Assembly (NCBI GenBank): GCA_029777935.1
Contig: JAKORH010000336.1
Span: 1-24,000 of the forward strand
Source of the DNA: Pseudomonadota bacterium
Lineage (GTDB): Bacteria; Pseudomonadota; Gammaproteobacteria; Burkholderiales; Burkholderiaceae
Direction: 5' to 3'
Length of the DNA stretch: 24,000 bases
Notes under the pieces: generated by a model
Seen by the model: only the letters and a program-made list of their open reading frames with translations
The model's database searches: none
What the model was told of the DNA's origin: nothing
Translations under genes and position numbers: made by a program
Shown here: positions 1-11,200 of the stretch, piece after piece
How positions within the stretch are numbered: the first letter of the stretch is position 1
Layout: every line of letters begins with the position of its first letter

Positions 1-748
1 CGTCCCAGCTCTCGACGAACTGGCCGGCATCGAAGTGCGGCCGGCGATAGCACTTGTCGTGGATGCGCTGGCTGTAGAACATCTGCGGCCGTCCCTGGCG
101 GTCGAGCGCCGGCAGCCGGTCGAACGCGGTGACGTACGTCACTACCGCGCTCATCACCTCGGCGATCGGCGGGCAGCCCGGCACCTTGATGATCGGCTTG
201 TCCAGGATCACCTTGTCGATCGGCGTGGCGCGGGTCGGATTGGGCTTCGCGGCCTGCACGCAGCCCCACGACGCGCACGAGCCCCACGCGATCACCGCCT
301 TGGCGTTGGCCGCATACTCCTTCAGCACGTCAACGAACGGACGGCCGTAGTAGATGCAGTACATGCCGTCCTCGCCGAGCGGCGGATTGCCCTCGATCGC
401 GAGGATGTACTGGCCCTTGTACTTCTCCATGATCTCGTGCGCGTTGGCGCGCAACTGCTCGCCGGCCGCCGCCGACAGCGTCATGTGGTAGTCGAGCGAG
501 ATCGCCGACAGCACGACGTCCGTGGCCAGCGGGTGCGCAGTGCGGATGAACGATTCGCTGCAGCACGTGCACTCCAGCCCCTCGACCCAGATCACCGGCA
601 GCCGCGGCCGGGTCTGCAGCGCGGTGGCGAGTTGCTGCGCGTACGCGGGACCCATGCCGAGCGAGGCCGCGGTCAGGCTGCAGAACTTCAGGAAGCTGCG
701 CCGCGTGATGCCCTGCCGCCGCATCACGTCATAGAAGGTTTCCATCAT
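1..748 (-). CDS. hyaA: [NiFe]-hydrogenase small subunit, O2-tolerant type (C-terminus outside window)
   Basis: Small (Fe-S) subunit of a membrane-bound, periplasm-facing uptake [NiFe] hydrogenase, which passes electrons from H2 oxidised in the large subunit towards the quinone pool. The start is the first of two tandem ATGs at 748, with a GGAGG ribosome site ending about 3 nt upstream; 249 codons are present before the window edge. A twin-arginine signal (TRRSFLKF, residues 15-22) indicates Tat export. Proximal-cluster cysteines are at residues 60, 62, 63, 158, 163 and 192. The spacing equals that of E. coli HyaA Cys17/19/20/115/120/149, so both extra cysteines of O2-tolerant enzymes are present. 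The motifs [10 protein letters not shown] and [18 protein letters not shown] are diagnostic of the family. The large subunit, the cytochrome b subunit and maturation genes are expected beyond the left edge. The symbol could equally be hupS or hoxK. Confidence 0.96.
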   Translation of the reverse strand, partial: MMETFYDVMRRQGITRRSFLKFCSLTAASLGMGPAYAQQLATALQTRPRLPVIWVEGLECTCCSESFIRTAHPLATDVVLSAISLDYHMTLSAAAGEQLRANAHEIMEKYKGQYILAIEGNPPLGEDGMYCIYYGRPFVDVLKEYAANAKAVIAWGSCASWGCVQAAKPNPTRATPIDKVILDKPIIKVPGCPPIAEVMSAVVTYVTAFDRLPALDRQGRPQMFYSQRIHDKCYRRPHFDAGQFVESWD

Positions 749-770
749 TCACGCCTCCGAGGGTTTCTGC

Positions 771-795
771 GAAGGATGCGTAGCGCGCATCCTTC
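771..795. promoter_or_regulatory. Perfect 10-bp hairpin in the hydrogenase leader
   Basis: GAAGGATGCG, a 5-nt spacer (TAGCG), then CGCATCCTTC forms a perfect inverted repeat. It lies 23-47 nt upstream of the hydrogenase small-subunit ATG and roughly 12 nt from its ribosome site. It follows the end of the hydrolase gene that stops at 916 on the same strand, so it could be a processing or terminator-like stem, a leader structure, or an operator. There is no T-run on either side, so a simple intrinsic terminator is not supported. No convincing sigma54 (GG-N10-GC) or sigma70 promoter was found in 796-915. Confidence 0.45.
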
Positions 796-915
796 AACTT
801 CGGAGCCGAGACTGCTCCTGCGCGCGCGGGCACGCTTGATGGCCGTCAACCCGATCGGAAAAGCGAACTGCGTGTTACGCGCGCCGTTACAGCACGGCAA
901 TCCCGACTGCGCCGG

Positions 916-1875
916 TCAGGTTCGCGCCTCGTAGCGGCCGAGCCGCGCCATCGTATTGCCGGGCCGCAGGTGCTTCATGGAAGGCATCACCAGCACCGTG
1001 TGGTCGTACGGCGCGCGCCACACATGGCCGCCGTCGGCCGCGATCGGCGTGCCCGCGTGCCCGACGACAGCGAGCCCCTCGATCGGTACCAGGAAATGAA
1101 AGTCGATCGAGCGCGCGACCACCGCCTCGGTCACGCGGATCAGCCTCTGAGCGGACGGCAAGGCGAGGCGCGTGCGCGCCAGCGCCCAATCGCGATCGAC
1201 CACGCCGGTCACGGCGAGAAAGCGCATCAGCGTGTCGATCGCCACGTCGGCGGCGCGGCGCTCCCAGTGCTGGCCGCATTCGACCAGCGCCGCGCGCCGC
1301 GCGCTCGCCGGATCGCCGAAGCCGCCGCGATCGATCATCCTCAGCCCGGCCGGGTGGCCGGTGTCGATCAGCAGGTCGGCCGGCACGCCGATCTCGCGCG
1401 CGAACTGCGCGTTCTTGTCGACGCGGCCGCACACCATCAGCGGGCGGCACGGTTCGCTCATCGAGTGCAGATCGAGAACGAAATCCGTGCAGTCGACGAA
1501 AGGCCGCAACTCGCGTGCACGCCTGAGTTCGATCGAATCGCGCGCTCCGAACAGCATGTCGTCGGCCCACACGCGGTTGTAGTCCTCGTCGATGCAGCGC
1601 GAGGCATCAGGATCGTCGAAGTCGAAGCGCGCATAGGCTTGCACGTTGGCGAACGCGATCACGAGTTTCCCGCGCGCCGGCTGCACGCGCTCGCGCAAGA
1701 GGTGGTCGAGCGCGATCGCGCCGCAGAACTCGTTGCCGTGCGTCAGCGCCTGCACCATCACGGTCGGTCCCGGCCGTCCCGAGTCGAGCACGTGCACGTA
1801 GTCGACGCCGGTGTTGCCGTCCCGGTACGGCGTGATGTCGGGCGGCGTCAGTTCGACCGGATAGTGCTCAGCCAC
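916..1875 (-). CDS. Succinylglutamate desuccinylase/aspartoacylase (AstE/AspA) family hydrolase
   Basis: Zinc-dependent amidohydrolase of the M14-like AstE/aspartoacylase family, likely a cytoplasmic enzyme that deacylates an N-acyl amino acid; the substrate cannot be told from the sequence. Counting from the GTG start, the zinc ligands are the HGNE motif (His46, Glu49) and the His of DLHSM (His137), with DYNRVW carrying the conserved Asn-Arg pair. The length is 319 residues. The chosen start is GTG at 1875, which overlaps the upstream amidohydrolase stop (GTGGCTGA), a typical coupled arrangement. An in-frame ATG at 1911 would add 12 residues and a 44-nt overlap but has no ribosome site. It forms a two-gene minus-strand operon with the N-formylglutamate amidohydrolase; the two chemistries (removing acyl groups from amino acids) fit a shared degradative role. 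Confidence 0.85.
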   Translation of the reverse strand: MAEHYPVELTPPDITPYRDGNTGVDYVHVLDSGRPGPTVMVQALTHGNEFCGAIALDHLLRERVQPARGKLVIAFANVQAYARFDFDDPDASRCIDEDYNRVWADDMLFGARDSIELRRARELRPFVDCTDFVLDLHSMSEPCRPLMVCGRVDKNAQFAREIGVPADLLIDTGHPAGLRMIDRGGFGDPASARRAALVECGQHWERRAADVAIDTLMRFLAVTGVVDRDWALARTRLALPSAQRLIRVTEAVVARSIDFHFLVPIEGLAVVGHAGTPIAADGGHVWRAPYDHTVLVMPSMKHLRPGNTMARLGRYEART

Positions 1876-2725
1876 GACGGGTTTCCCGCCCGATGTAGTC
1901 GCGGATCGCATCGATCATTCGCAGCAGGTCGCGCTGCAGCCGATCGAATCCCTCGTGCTTCGCTCGCGCCGCCTCGTCCATGTACAGGCGCTTGTTGATC
2001 TCGATCTGCAGGCTGTGCCGGCCGGCGCGCGGGTTCGAGTACGCGCGCACCAGTTCCACGCCCTTGTACGGATCGTTGACCGCGACCGCGTAGCCCAGCG
2101 CGGCGAGCGTGGCGCGAACGAACTCGGTGAACGCCGGGTCGCAGCTCGAGCCGTCGCGGTCGCCGAGCACGAAGTCGGCGCGCGCCTTCCCTTCGCCGCC
2201 CTCGGCCTGCTTGCCGCCGATCGCCGGCATCGAATGGCAGTTCAGGTGGTAGACGCAGCCGAAGCGCGCGTGCGCCGCATCGAGCAGTTGCGCCAGCGCG
2301 CGGTGATACGGCGCATGAACGCGCTCGATGCGCGCCAGCACCTCGTCGGCCGCGAGCCTGCGGCCGTAGATCGCGCGGCCGTCGTCGAGCGTGCGCCAGA
2401 TCAGCGCCTTGCCGATCCGGTGCTTGCCGCTCGGCACGTATTCGTGCGGCCAGCGCCCGCCCGCGATCAGCTCGAGATCGACGTCGCCGCGGTGCCGGTT
2501 CGGATCGAGGTAGGTGCGCGCGATTCGGGCCGCGAGCAGGGCGGCGCCGAGTTCGGTCGCCGGCCGGTACAGCTCGTCGACGAAGCAGTCCTCGCCTTCG
2601 CGCAGATCGAATTCGCTGACGATCGCGCCGAAGTCGTCCGGAAACTCGCGGCCCGAGTGCGGCGAGTCGAGCACCAGCGGCAGGCGCGCCGCCGGGCCGT
2701 GTAGGTAAATCGATTCACTGTTCAT
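1868..2725 (-). CDS. N-formylglutamate amidohydrolase family protein
   Basis: Member of the N-formylglutamate amidohydrolase (FGase, HutG-type) family, which hydrolyses N-formyl-L-glutamate to formate and glutamate in one branch of histidine degradation. The sequence shows SPHSGREFP (residues 21-29), a VDELY segment near residue 49, DPNRHRGDVD, HLNCHSMPA and an EINKRLYMDE segment near the C-terminus, all typical of this family. The 285-residue length is normal. It starts at ATG 2725 and is the first gene of a minus-strand pair, overlapping the AstE-like gene by 8 nt. No other hut genes (hutH, hutU, hutI) are in the window, so a role in histidine use is not shown; a related N-acyl amino-acid substrate is possible. 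Confidence 0.85.
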   Translation of the reverse strand: MNSESIYLHGPAARLPLVLDSPHSGREFPDDFGAIVSEFDLREGEDCFVDELYRPATELGAALLAARIARTYLDPNRHRGDVDLELIAGGRWPHEYVPSGKHRIGKALIWRTLDDGRAIYGRRLAADEVLARIERVHAPYHRALAQLLDAAHARFGCVYHLNCHSMPAIGGKQAEGGEGKARADFVLGDRDGSSCDPAFTEFVRATLAALGYAVAVNDPYKGVELVRAYSNPRAGRHSLQIEINKRLYMDEAARAKHEGFDRLQRDLLRMIDAIRDYIGRETRRG

Positions 2726-2764
2726 TCAGGTGACCTGCCGGCCGGCGTTCCGCCGCGAACCCGC

Positions 2765-2795
2765 GCCATTGTCGCGCGCGTTTCGGCACAATGGC
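2765..2795. promoter_or_regulatory. Palindromic divergent promoter/operator region
   Basis: Perfect arms GCCATTGT (2765-2772) and ACAATGGC (2788-2795) are separated by 15 nt in the 101-nt spacer between the divergent amidohydrolase and deaminase genes. Each arm, read outward, gives an ACAAT core resembling a -10 element (CACAAT on plus, GACAAT on minus), so the repeat may be two face-to-face promoters or a dimer operator controlling both. No good -35 element was found for either direction. Confidence 0.35.
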
Positions 2796-2814
2796 CAGCG
2801 CGGATTCTGCGTAA

Positions 2815-4244
<1,430 letters not shown>

Positions 4245-4256
4245 CCGGCGCGCGCG

Positions 4257-6278
4257 TCAGCCGGCGGGCAGCGCCGCAGCCACCAGTTCGGCGATGTCGC
4301 GCGTGTCGATCTTCTCCGCCTGGCCGACGGCGCTCAGGCCATCGGCCATCATCACCGCGCAGTAAGGGCACGCGGTCGCGATCGTCGCGGGCGCAAGTGG
4401 CAGTGCCTGCTCGACGCGCGCGACGTTGATGCGCGTGCCTATCTTCTCCTCCATCCACATGCGGCCGCCGCCGGCGCCGCAGCACATCGCCCGTTCGCGG
4501 CCGAGTTCGAATTCGATCGGCGCATCGCGCGACAGCTTGGCGAGCACCGCGCGCGGCGCATCGAACTCGCCGTTGTGGCGCCCGAGATAGCACGGGTCGT
4601 GCAGCAGCACACGCTCGAACTGCGGCGCGACCAGCAGTCGCCCTTCGGCGAGCAGCCGCGCGATCAGCTGCGTGTGGTGGATCACCTCGTGCCGGCCGCG
4701 CAGCTCGGGGTACTGTGCCGGGTATTCGTTCTTCAGCGCGTTGAACGCGTGCGGGTCGCAGGTGACGATGCGCGTGACGCCGAACCGGTCCAGCGTCTCG
4801 ATCAGTTGCGGCGCCAGCGTCTGGAACAGCATCTCGTTGCCGGCGCGCCGCACGCATTCGCCGGTCGACGTCTCGGCGGCTCCGAGGATGCCGAACTTCA
4901 CGTTCGCCGCCTGCAGGATCTGCACGAACGCGCGCGCGATCTTCTGCCCGCGCGGGTCGTACGACTGCGCCGAGCCGACGTAGAAGAGATACTCGAGCGC
5001 CTGCATCTGCTCGCGCGAAGCGACGATCGGCACGTCGAGCCCCCTGGCCCAGTCGGCGCGTGCCTGCTGCGGCAGTCCCCACGGATTGCTGGTGGCTTCG
5101 TATGCCTCGAACACGTTCTTCAGCTCGTGCGGGAATTCGCCGTCCATCAGCACGCGGTGCTGTCGCAGGCGGAAGAACTTGCTCAGGTGCTCGAGTTCGA
5201 TCGGGCACGCCGTCTCGCAGTAGCCGCAGGTCGTGCACGCCCACAGCGTGTCGTCGCTGATCACCGTGCCCGCGAGCGGTGGCAGCGATTCCTCGTGCGC
5301 GTGCACGATGTGCTCGCGCTCGGCGAGCAGATGATGCTTCAGGCTGTCGTTGACCCACTTCAGGGACAGCGGCTTGCCGGTCAGGAACGCCGGGCACGCG
5401 GTCTTGCAGCGACCGCACTCGGTGCAGGTGAACGCGTCGAACGCGTCCTTCCACGACAGGTCCTTCGCGGTGCGGATGCCGACGCGGATCTCCTCGTCGC
5501 CGCCCTCGTTCATCAGCGGCTCGAGGTTCACCGCCGGCACGACATTCAGCGGCCCCGGCGGACGGCGCGCGAAGTAAAGCGCCGGCAGCGCCGTGACGAT
5601 GTGAAAGTGCTCGCCGAGCGGCAGCCAGACGAGGAACGCGAACACCGTCAGGATCTGCACCCAGTACGACAGGTAGTAGCCGATGGCGAGCGCGGCCGGC
5701 GGCAGGTTGCCGAACGCGCGGGCCAGCGCGCCGCCGACGAACGCATAGGCGCGCTCGTGCGCGATCGCCGGGTAGGCATCCGATAGCAGGGCGAAGCGGA
5801 AGCCGTCGAACGCGAAGTCGGTCAGCATGATCGCGGTGATCAGCCCGAGGATCGCCAGCGCCTCCTTGTTCGGCTCGAGCCGCCGCGCGGGATGAAACAG
5901 GCGCCGCCAGAAGCCGTAGCTCACCGCGGCGAGCACGGCGAGTTCCACGAGGTCCTTCAGCCAAGCGAAGGCCGCGCCGAATGCGCCGGGATAGGCGAAA
6001 GGCTCGTGCCAGCCGATCACCAGCAACTGCAGCTTGCGCACCAGCAGGATCATGAAGCCGGCGAAGATCACCGCGTGCATCGCGCCCGCCCGCGGCTCGC
6101 CGTGCACCATGCGCGACTGCAGCAGGCCGTTGACCAGCACGCGCCGCAGGCGCGCGAGCGGTTCGTCCCAGCGCAGCTCGACCTGAAGCGCGGCCACGAT
6201 CGCCAGCTTGCGCCACGCGAACCAGACGAACAGGCCGAAGGCCAGCGTGAAGGCGAGAGTGATGCCGACGGGGCTCAT
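4257..6278 (-). CDS. Membrane-anchored Fe-S/CCG-domain oxidoreductase (heterodisulfide reductase-like)
   Basis: A 673-residue electron-transfer protein with five or six N-terminal membrane helices of NarI-like character, then a ferredoxin module with two 4Fe-4S motifs (CTECGRCKTACP and CTTCGYCETACP), then two CCG-type domains as in HdrB, LutA and GlpC. Relatives are thought to link soluble dehydrogenases or electron-transfer flavoprotein to the quinone pool. The C-terminal CCG site is intact (DPCYLGRHN, CCGAGGGRMW, CPYCAVMM). The first one is degenerate: Cys is replaced by Ser in GSAQSYD and ETSTGE, and the usual CPHC reads DPHA. The start was set at ATG 6278, where the sequence MSPVGITLAF leads directly into helix 1; an in-frame TTG at 6302 would add eight residues. 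Neither start has a clear ribosome site. Confidence 0.85.
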   Translation of the reverse strand: MSPVGITLAFTLAFGLFVWFAWRKLAIVAALQVELRWDEPLARLRRVLVNGLLQSRMVHGEPRAGAMHAVIFAGFMILLVRKLQLLVIGWHEPFAYPGAFGAAFAWLKDLVELAVLAAVSYGFWRRLFHPARRLEPNKEALAILGLITAIMLTDFAFDGFRFALLSDAYPAIAHERAYAFVGGALARAFGNLPPAALAIGYYLSYWVQILTVFAFLVWLPLGEHFHIVTALPALYFARRPPGPLNVVPAVNLEPLMNEGGDEEIRVGIRTAKDLSWKDAFDAFTCTECGRCKTACPAFLTGKPLSLKWVNDSLKHHLLAEREHIVHAHEESLPPLAGTVISDDTLWACTTCGYCETACPIELEHLSKFFRLRQHRVLMDGEFPHELKNVFEAYEATSNPWGLPQQARADWARGLDVPIVASREQMQALEYLFYVGSAQSYDPRGQKIARAFVQILQAANVKFGILGAAETSTGECVRRAGNEMLFQTLAPQLIETLDRFGVTRIVTCDPHAFNALKNEYPAQYPELRGRHEVIHHTQLIARLLAEGRLLVAPQFERVLLHDPCYLGRHNGEFDAPRAVLAKLSRDAPIEFELGRERAMCCGAGGGRMWMEEKIGTRINVARVEQALPLAPATIATACPYCAVMMADGLSAVGQAEKIDTRDIAELVAAALPAG

Positions 6279-6377
6279 CGCGGAGGACGCGCGGGACGCC
6301 AAACGGTATCTGCGCGCACCGCGGGGCGGCTTGCGCTAACTCAACGGCGAGCGATCGACGCGATCAGATCGGCGTGA

Positions 6378-6929
6378 TCACAGCGTGAGGGTCAGCACGC
6401 CGAGCAGCACGAATAACCCTGCTGCGATCCAGCGCATCACCTTCATGTTCACGCGGTGCGCCAGCGCCTCGCCGAGCCAAACCGCAGGCGCGTTGGCGAG
6501 CAGCATGCCGAGCGTGGTGCCCGCCACCACTGCGGCCAGCGATGGGTATTTCGCCGCCAGAGCGATCGTCGCCAACTGCGTCTTGTCGCCCATCTCGACG
6601 AAGAAGAACGCCACCAGCGTGGTGACGAACACGCTGCGGCCCGAATACTCGCGCGTCGCGTCGAACTTGTCGGGCACCAGCGCCCAGGCGCCGAACACGA
6701 AGAACGAGAGCGCGACGATCCATTTCATCGCCGTCGGTGCCACCAGCGAGGCCAGCCACGCGCCGACCCAGCCGGCGAGGAAGTGATTGGCCAGCGTCGC
6801 GGCGAAGATTCCGAGGATGATCGGCCACTGCTTCTTCAGCTTCGCCGCCAGCACGAACGACAACAACTGCGTCTTGTCGCCCATCTCGGCCAGCGCGACC
6901 ACGGCGGTGGAGATCAAGAACGCTTCCAA
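6378..6929 (-). CDS. TMEM165/GDT1 (UPF0016) family cation exporter
   Basis: A 183-residue inner-membrane protein with two homologous halves, each carrying the family signature E-x-G-D-K-T (EMGDKTQLL at residues 15-23 and EMGDKTQLA at 112-120), plus about six hydrophobic helices. Members export Mn2+ (bacterial MneA type) or exchange Ca2+/Mn2+ for protons; manganese efflux is the likeliest job here. It starts at ATG 6929 and shares orientation with kup, from which it is separated by a repeat with two hairpins. No yybP-ykoY-type manganese riboswitch can be recognised in the short upstream spacer. Confidence 0.9.
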   Translation of the reverse strand: MEAFLISTAVVALAEMGDKTQLLSFVLAAKLKKQWPIILGIFAATLANHFLAGWVGAWLASLVAPTAMKWIVALSFFVFGAWALVPDKFDATREYSGRSVFVTTLVAFFFVEMGDKTQLATIALAAKYPSLAAVVAGTTLGMLLANAPAVWLGEALAHRVNMKVMRWIAAGLFVLLGVLTLTL

Positions 6930-6950
6930 TCGGGTCCCTTCGACGAGTTC

Positions 6951-7028
6951 AGTGTCATGCCCGCGGAAGCGGGCATCCAGCTCAGCGGTGCCGCAGCACT
7001 GAATTCCCGCTTGCGCGGGAATGACATC
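6951..7028. repeat. REP/dRS3-like element with two palindromes
   Basis: Two perfect hairpins lie about 26 nt apart: ATGCCCGC-GGAA-GCGGGCAT (6957-6976) and ATTCCCGC-TTGC-GCGGGAAT (7003-7022). The outer ends, TGTCATGCCCGC and GCGGGAATGACA, are themselves inverted, so the whole can fold into one long imperfect stem or two short ones. The second hairpin fits the ATTCCC-N8-GGGAAT pattern of Neisseria dRS3 repeats; similar dispersed repeats are common in betaproteobacteria. It sits just past the kup stop (7039) and upstream of the GDT1-like gene, where it may end or stabilise the kup transcript. Confidence 0.75.
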
Positions 7029-7038
7029 CGCTCGCTGC

Positions 7039-8937
7039 TCAAATCTCTATCTGCGACCCCAGCTCCACCACCCGGTTGGCCGGAATGCGGAAGAAGTCGT
7101 TGGCGCTGGCCGCGTTGCGCATCATCCAGGCGAAGATGTGCTCGCGCCAGATCGCCATGCCGGGCAGCTTGGTCGGAATGATGGTTTCGCGTCCGAGCAC
7201 GAACGTGGTCTCCATCATCTCGAACGGCAGTCCCGCCTTGGCCGCCAGCTCGAGCGCGGCCGGGATGTCGGGCTGCTGCATGAAGCCGTAGTGCGTGACG
7301 ACGCGGTAGAAGTTCTTGCCGAGATCCTTCAGGTCGATGCGCTCCTGGTCCGCGACGAACGGCACGTCCTCGACCTTCACCGTCAGGAACACGACGCGCT
7401 CGTGCAGCACCTTGTTGTGCTTCAGGTTGTGCAGCAGTGCGCTCGGCGCGATCTCGCGGTCGCCGGTCATGAACACCGCCGTGCCCGGCACGCGCGGAAT
7501 CTCGTCGGCCATCAGATTGATGAAGTCGTCGCGGCCGATCGCGGACTCCCGCTTGCGCCGGATCATCAGTTGCCGCCCGCGCCGCCACGTCGTCAGCACC
7601 GAGTACAGCGCCAGCGCGATCGCCAGCGGCAGCCAGCCGCCGGACAGGAACTTCAGCGTGTTGGCGGCGAAGAACGTGAAGTCGATCGCCAGCAGCGTGC
7701 CGACCAGCGCGGCGGCGAGCGGCCGCGGCCAGTGCCACGCCAGCACCATGACCGCGCCGACCAGCAGCGAGTCGACCATCATCGCGCCGGTCACCGCCAT
7801 GCCGTACGCGGCGGCCAGCCCCGACGAGGAGCGGAACTCCAGCACCAGGAACACCACGCCCGCCAGCAGCAGCCAGTTGACCAGCGCGATGTAGATCTGG
7901 CCCTCCTCGCGCGCCGACGTGTGGCGGATCTGCATGCGCGGCAGCAGGCCGAGCTGGATCGCCTGCCGCGTCAGCGAGAACGCGCCGGCGATCACCGACT
8001 GCGACGCGATCACGGTCGCCGCGGTGGCCAGCACCACCAGCGGCACCAGGAACCAGTCCGGCGCCAGCAGGAAGAAAGGGTTCTCGGCCGCCTTCGGCTC
8101 GCGCAGCAGCAGCGCGCCCTGGCCGAAGTAGTTGGCCAGCAGCGCCGGCCACACGATCGCGAACCAGCCGGCGCGGATCGGCCCCCGGCCGAAGTGACCC
8201 ATGTCGGCGTACAGCGCTTCGGTGCCGGTGACGGCGAGCACCACGGCGCCCAACGCGATGAACGAAATCAGCGGATGGTCGGCGAAGAAGTGATAGGCGT
8301 GAACGGGATTCAGCGCGACGAGCACCGCGGGCGTCTGCGCGATGCTCGCCACCCCGAGCGCCGCGAGCGTGACGAACCACAGCACCATGATCGGGCCGAA
8401 GAACGCGCCGACCTTGCCGGTGCCGTAGCTCTGGATCACGAACAGCGCGGTCAGAACGGTGAGCGCGGTGGGCACGATGAACGGGTGCAGTTGCGGCGCG
8501 ATCACCTCCAGTCCCTCGACTGCCGACAGCACCGAGATCGCCGGCGTGATCACCGCGTCACCGTAGAACAGCGTCGCGCCGAACACGCCGAGCAGGCCGA
8601 GCACATAGCGCAGCCGCCGCTGCTGCCGGGTCAGCCGCACCACCAGCGCCAGCAGCGCGAGGATGCCGCCCTCGCCGCGGTTGTCGGCGCGCAGGATCAG
8701 CGTCACGTACTTCACCGTGACGATGACCAGCAGCGTCAGGAACACCAGCGACAGCGCGCCGAGGATGTTCGCGTCGTTCAGCGGAATCGGGTGCGCCGGC
8801 GCGCCGAACACCTCCTTCAGCGCGTACAGCGGGCTGGTGCCGATGTCGCCGAAGACGACTCCGATCGCGCCGACCACGAGCAGCGCGAAGCGCGAACTCC
8901 GCGCGGGCGATTGCGCGTGTGAAGCCACCGTGTTCAT
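7039..8937 (-). CDS. kup: Kup low-affinity potassium uptake transporter
   Basis: A 632-residue Kup (KUP/HAK/KT) K+:H+ symporter of the inner membrane. Hallmarks are GDIGTSPLYALKE near the N-terminus, the RADNRGEGG loop, YGDAVITPAISVLSAVEGL, about twelve hydrophobic helices, and a cytoplasmic C-terminal domain ending in the family-typical AWMMRNAASANDFFRIPANRVVELG. The length matches E. coli Kup (622). The start at ATG 8937 is preceded by a GAAGGG ribosome site; the frame stays open 258 nt further upstream, but those residues look like non-coding translation. It lies divergent to lctP across a 350-nt spacer. Confidence 0.96.
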   Translation of the reverse strand: MNTVASHAQSPARSSRFALLVVGAIGVVFGDIGTSPLYALKEVFGAPAHPIPLNDANILGALSLVFLTLLVIVTVKYVTLILRADNRGEGGILALLALVVRLTRQQRRLRYVLGLLGVFGATLFYGDAVITPAISVLSAVEGLEVIAPQLHPFIVPTALTVLTALFVIQSYGTGKVGAFFGPIMVLWFVTLAALGVASIAQTPAVLVALNPVHAYHFFADHPLISFIALGAVVLAVTGTEALYADMGHFGRGPIRAGWFAIVWPALLANYFGQGALLLREPKAAENPFFLLAPDWFLVPLVVLATAATVIASQSVIAGAFSLTRQAIQLGLLPRMQIRHTSAREEGQIYIALVNWLLLAGVVFLVLEFRSSSGLAAAYGMAVTGAMMVDSLLVGAVMVLAWHWPRPLAAALVGTLLAIDFTFFAANTLKFLSGGWLPLAIALALYSVLTTWRRGRQLMIRRKRESAIGRDDFINLMADEIPRVPGTAVFMTGDREIAPSALLHNLKHNKVLHERVVFLTVKVEDVPFVADQERIDLKDLGKNFYRVVTHYGFMQQPDIPAALELAAKAGLPFEMMETTFVLGRETIIPTKLPGMAIWREHIFAWMMRNAASANDFFRIPANRVVELGSQIEI

Positions 8938-9287
8938 TGCCCTTCGATCGATCAACAGTGCGGCGGTCGGCGGAAACGGGCGCGACTGTACGCCGATGAC
9001 CGACGCTACGCTCGGGCGCTCGACGCGGGCCTCCAATAAGCGTCGCATCCGTCCGACAAATCGATCAACGCTGACCGGGATCACGTTGCCGCGATCCGGG
9101 GGCGCTCGCGCTGGTGGCGCTGGATTCAATTGACGCTCAGCGGCGCGCGGCGTAGCGTCCGCTGCGCTCGCCGCGACCGGAGGCTTGACAGCCATTTGCT
9201 TTCCCGGCCTTCGGTGGCGCGCAGCCTTCGACGTGACACCCGAAAAGGGGCCGCCGAGGCCACCAGCGCATCGTTCAGGGGGAGTCC
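8938..9287. other. 350-nt divergent intergenic region between kup and lctP
   Basis: No gene is supported here. It must hold the promoters of kup (minus) and lctP (plus). On the plus strand a perfect TTGACA occurs at 9185-9190, but no acceptable -10 hexamer follows at 16-18 nt. No LldR/GntR-type palindrome (TTGGT-N-ACCAA) was seen, so lactate-responsive control is not evident. The short open frames through it have poor ribosome sites and no recognisable homology. Confidence 0.5.
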
Positions 9288-11102
<1,815 letters not shown>

Positions 11103-11109
11103 CCACGCA

Positions 11110-11141
11110 CCGCGGGCGCGGGACCCACGCCCGCGCCGCGG
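11110..11141 (+). terminator. GC-rich hairpin after lctP
   Basis: CCGCGG-G-CGCGGG pairs with CCCGCGCCGCGG around a 7-nt loop: a 12-bp stem with one bulged G, beginning 8 nt after the lctP stop codon. No T-run follows, so it is either a weak or Rho-aided terminator or a 3'-end stabiliser. It also separates lctP transcription from the arsR promoter immediately downstream. Confidence 0.5.
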
Positions 11142-11142
11142 C

Positions 11143-11184
11143 TTGATGTTGCCCTGTATTTCGAATATTGTGCAAATATCGAAT
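11143..11184 (+). promoter_or_regulatory. Probable arsR promoter and ArsR operator
   Basis: An inverted repeat TTCGAATATT (11160-11169) / AATATCGAA (11175-11183), with a perfect ATATT-N5-AATAT core, stands out as a very AT-rich patch in GC-rich DNA, 17 nt before the arsR start. A candidate -35 TTGATG (11143-11148) lies 17 nt from a -10-like TATTGT (11166-11171), so the palindrome covers the -10. This is the expected layout for autorepression by an ArsR/SmtB dimer released on As(III) binding. Confidence 0.65.
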
Positions 11185-11200
11185 CTTTGAGGGCAAGACG

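Noticed and set aside
8938..9195. 86-residue N-terminal extension of Kup
   Set aside because: It is proline/alanine/arginine-rich and unlike any Kup; ATG 8937 has a good ribosome site and gives the standard length.
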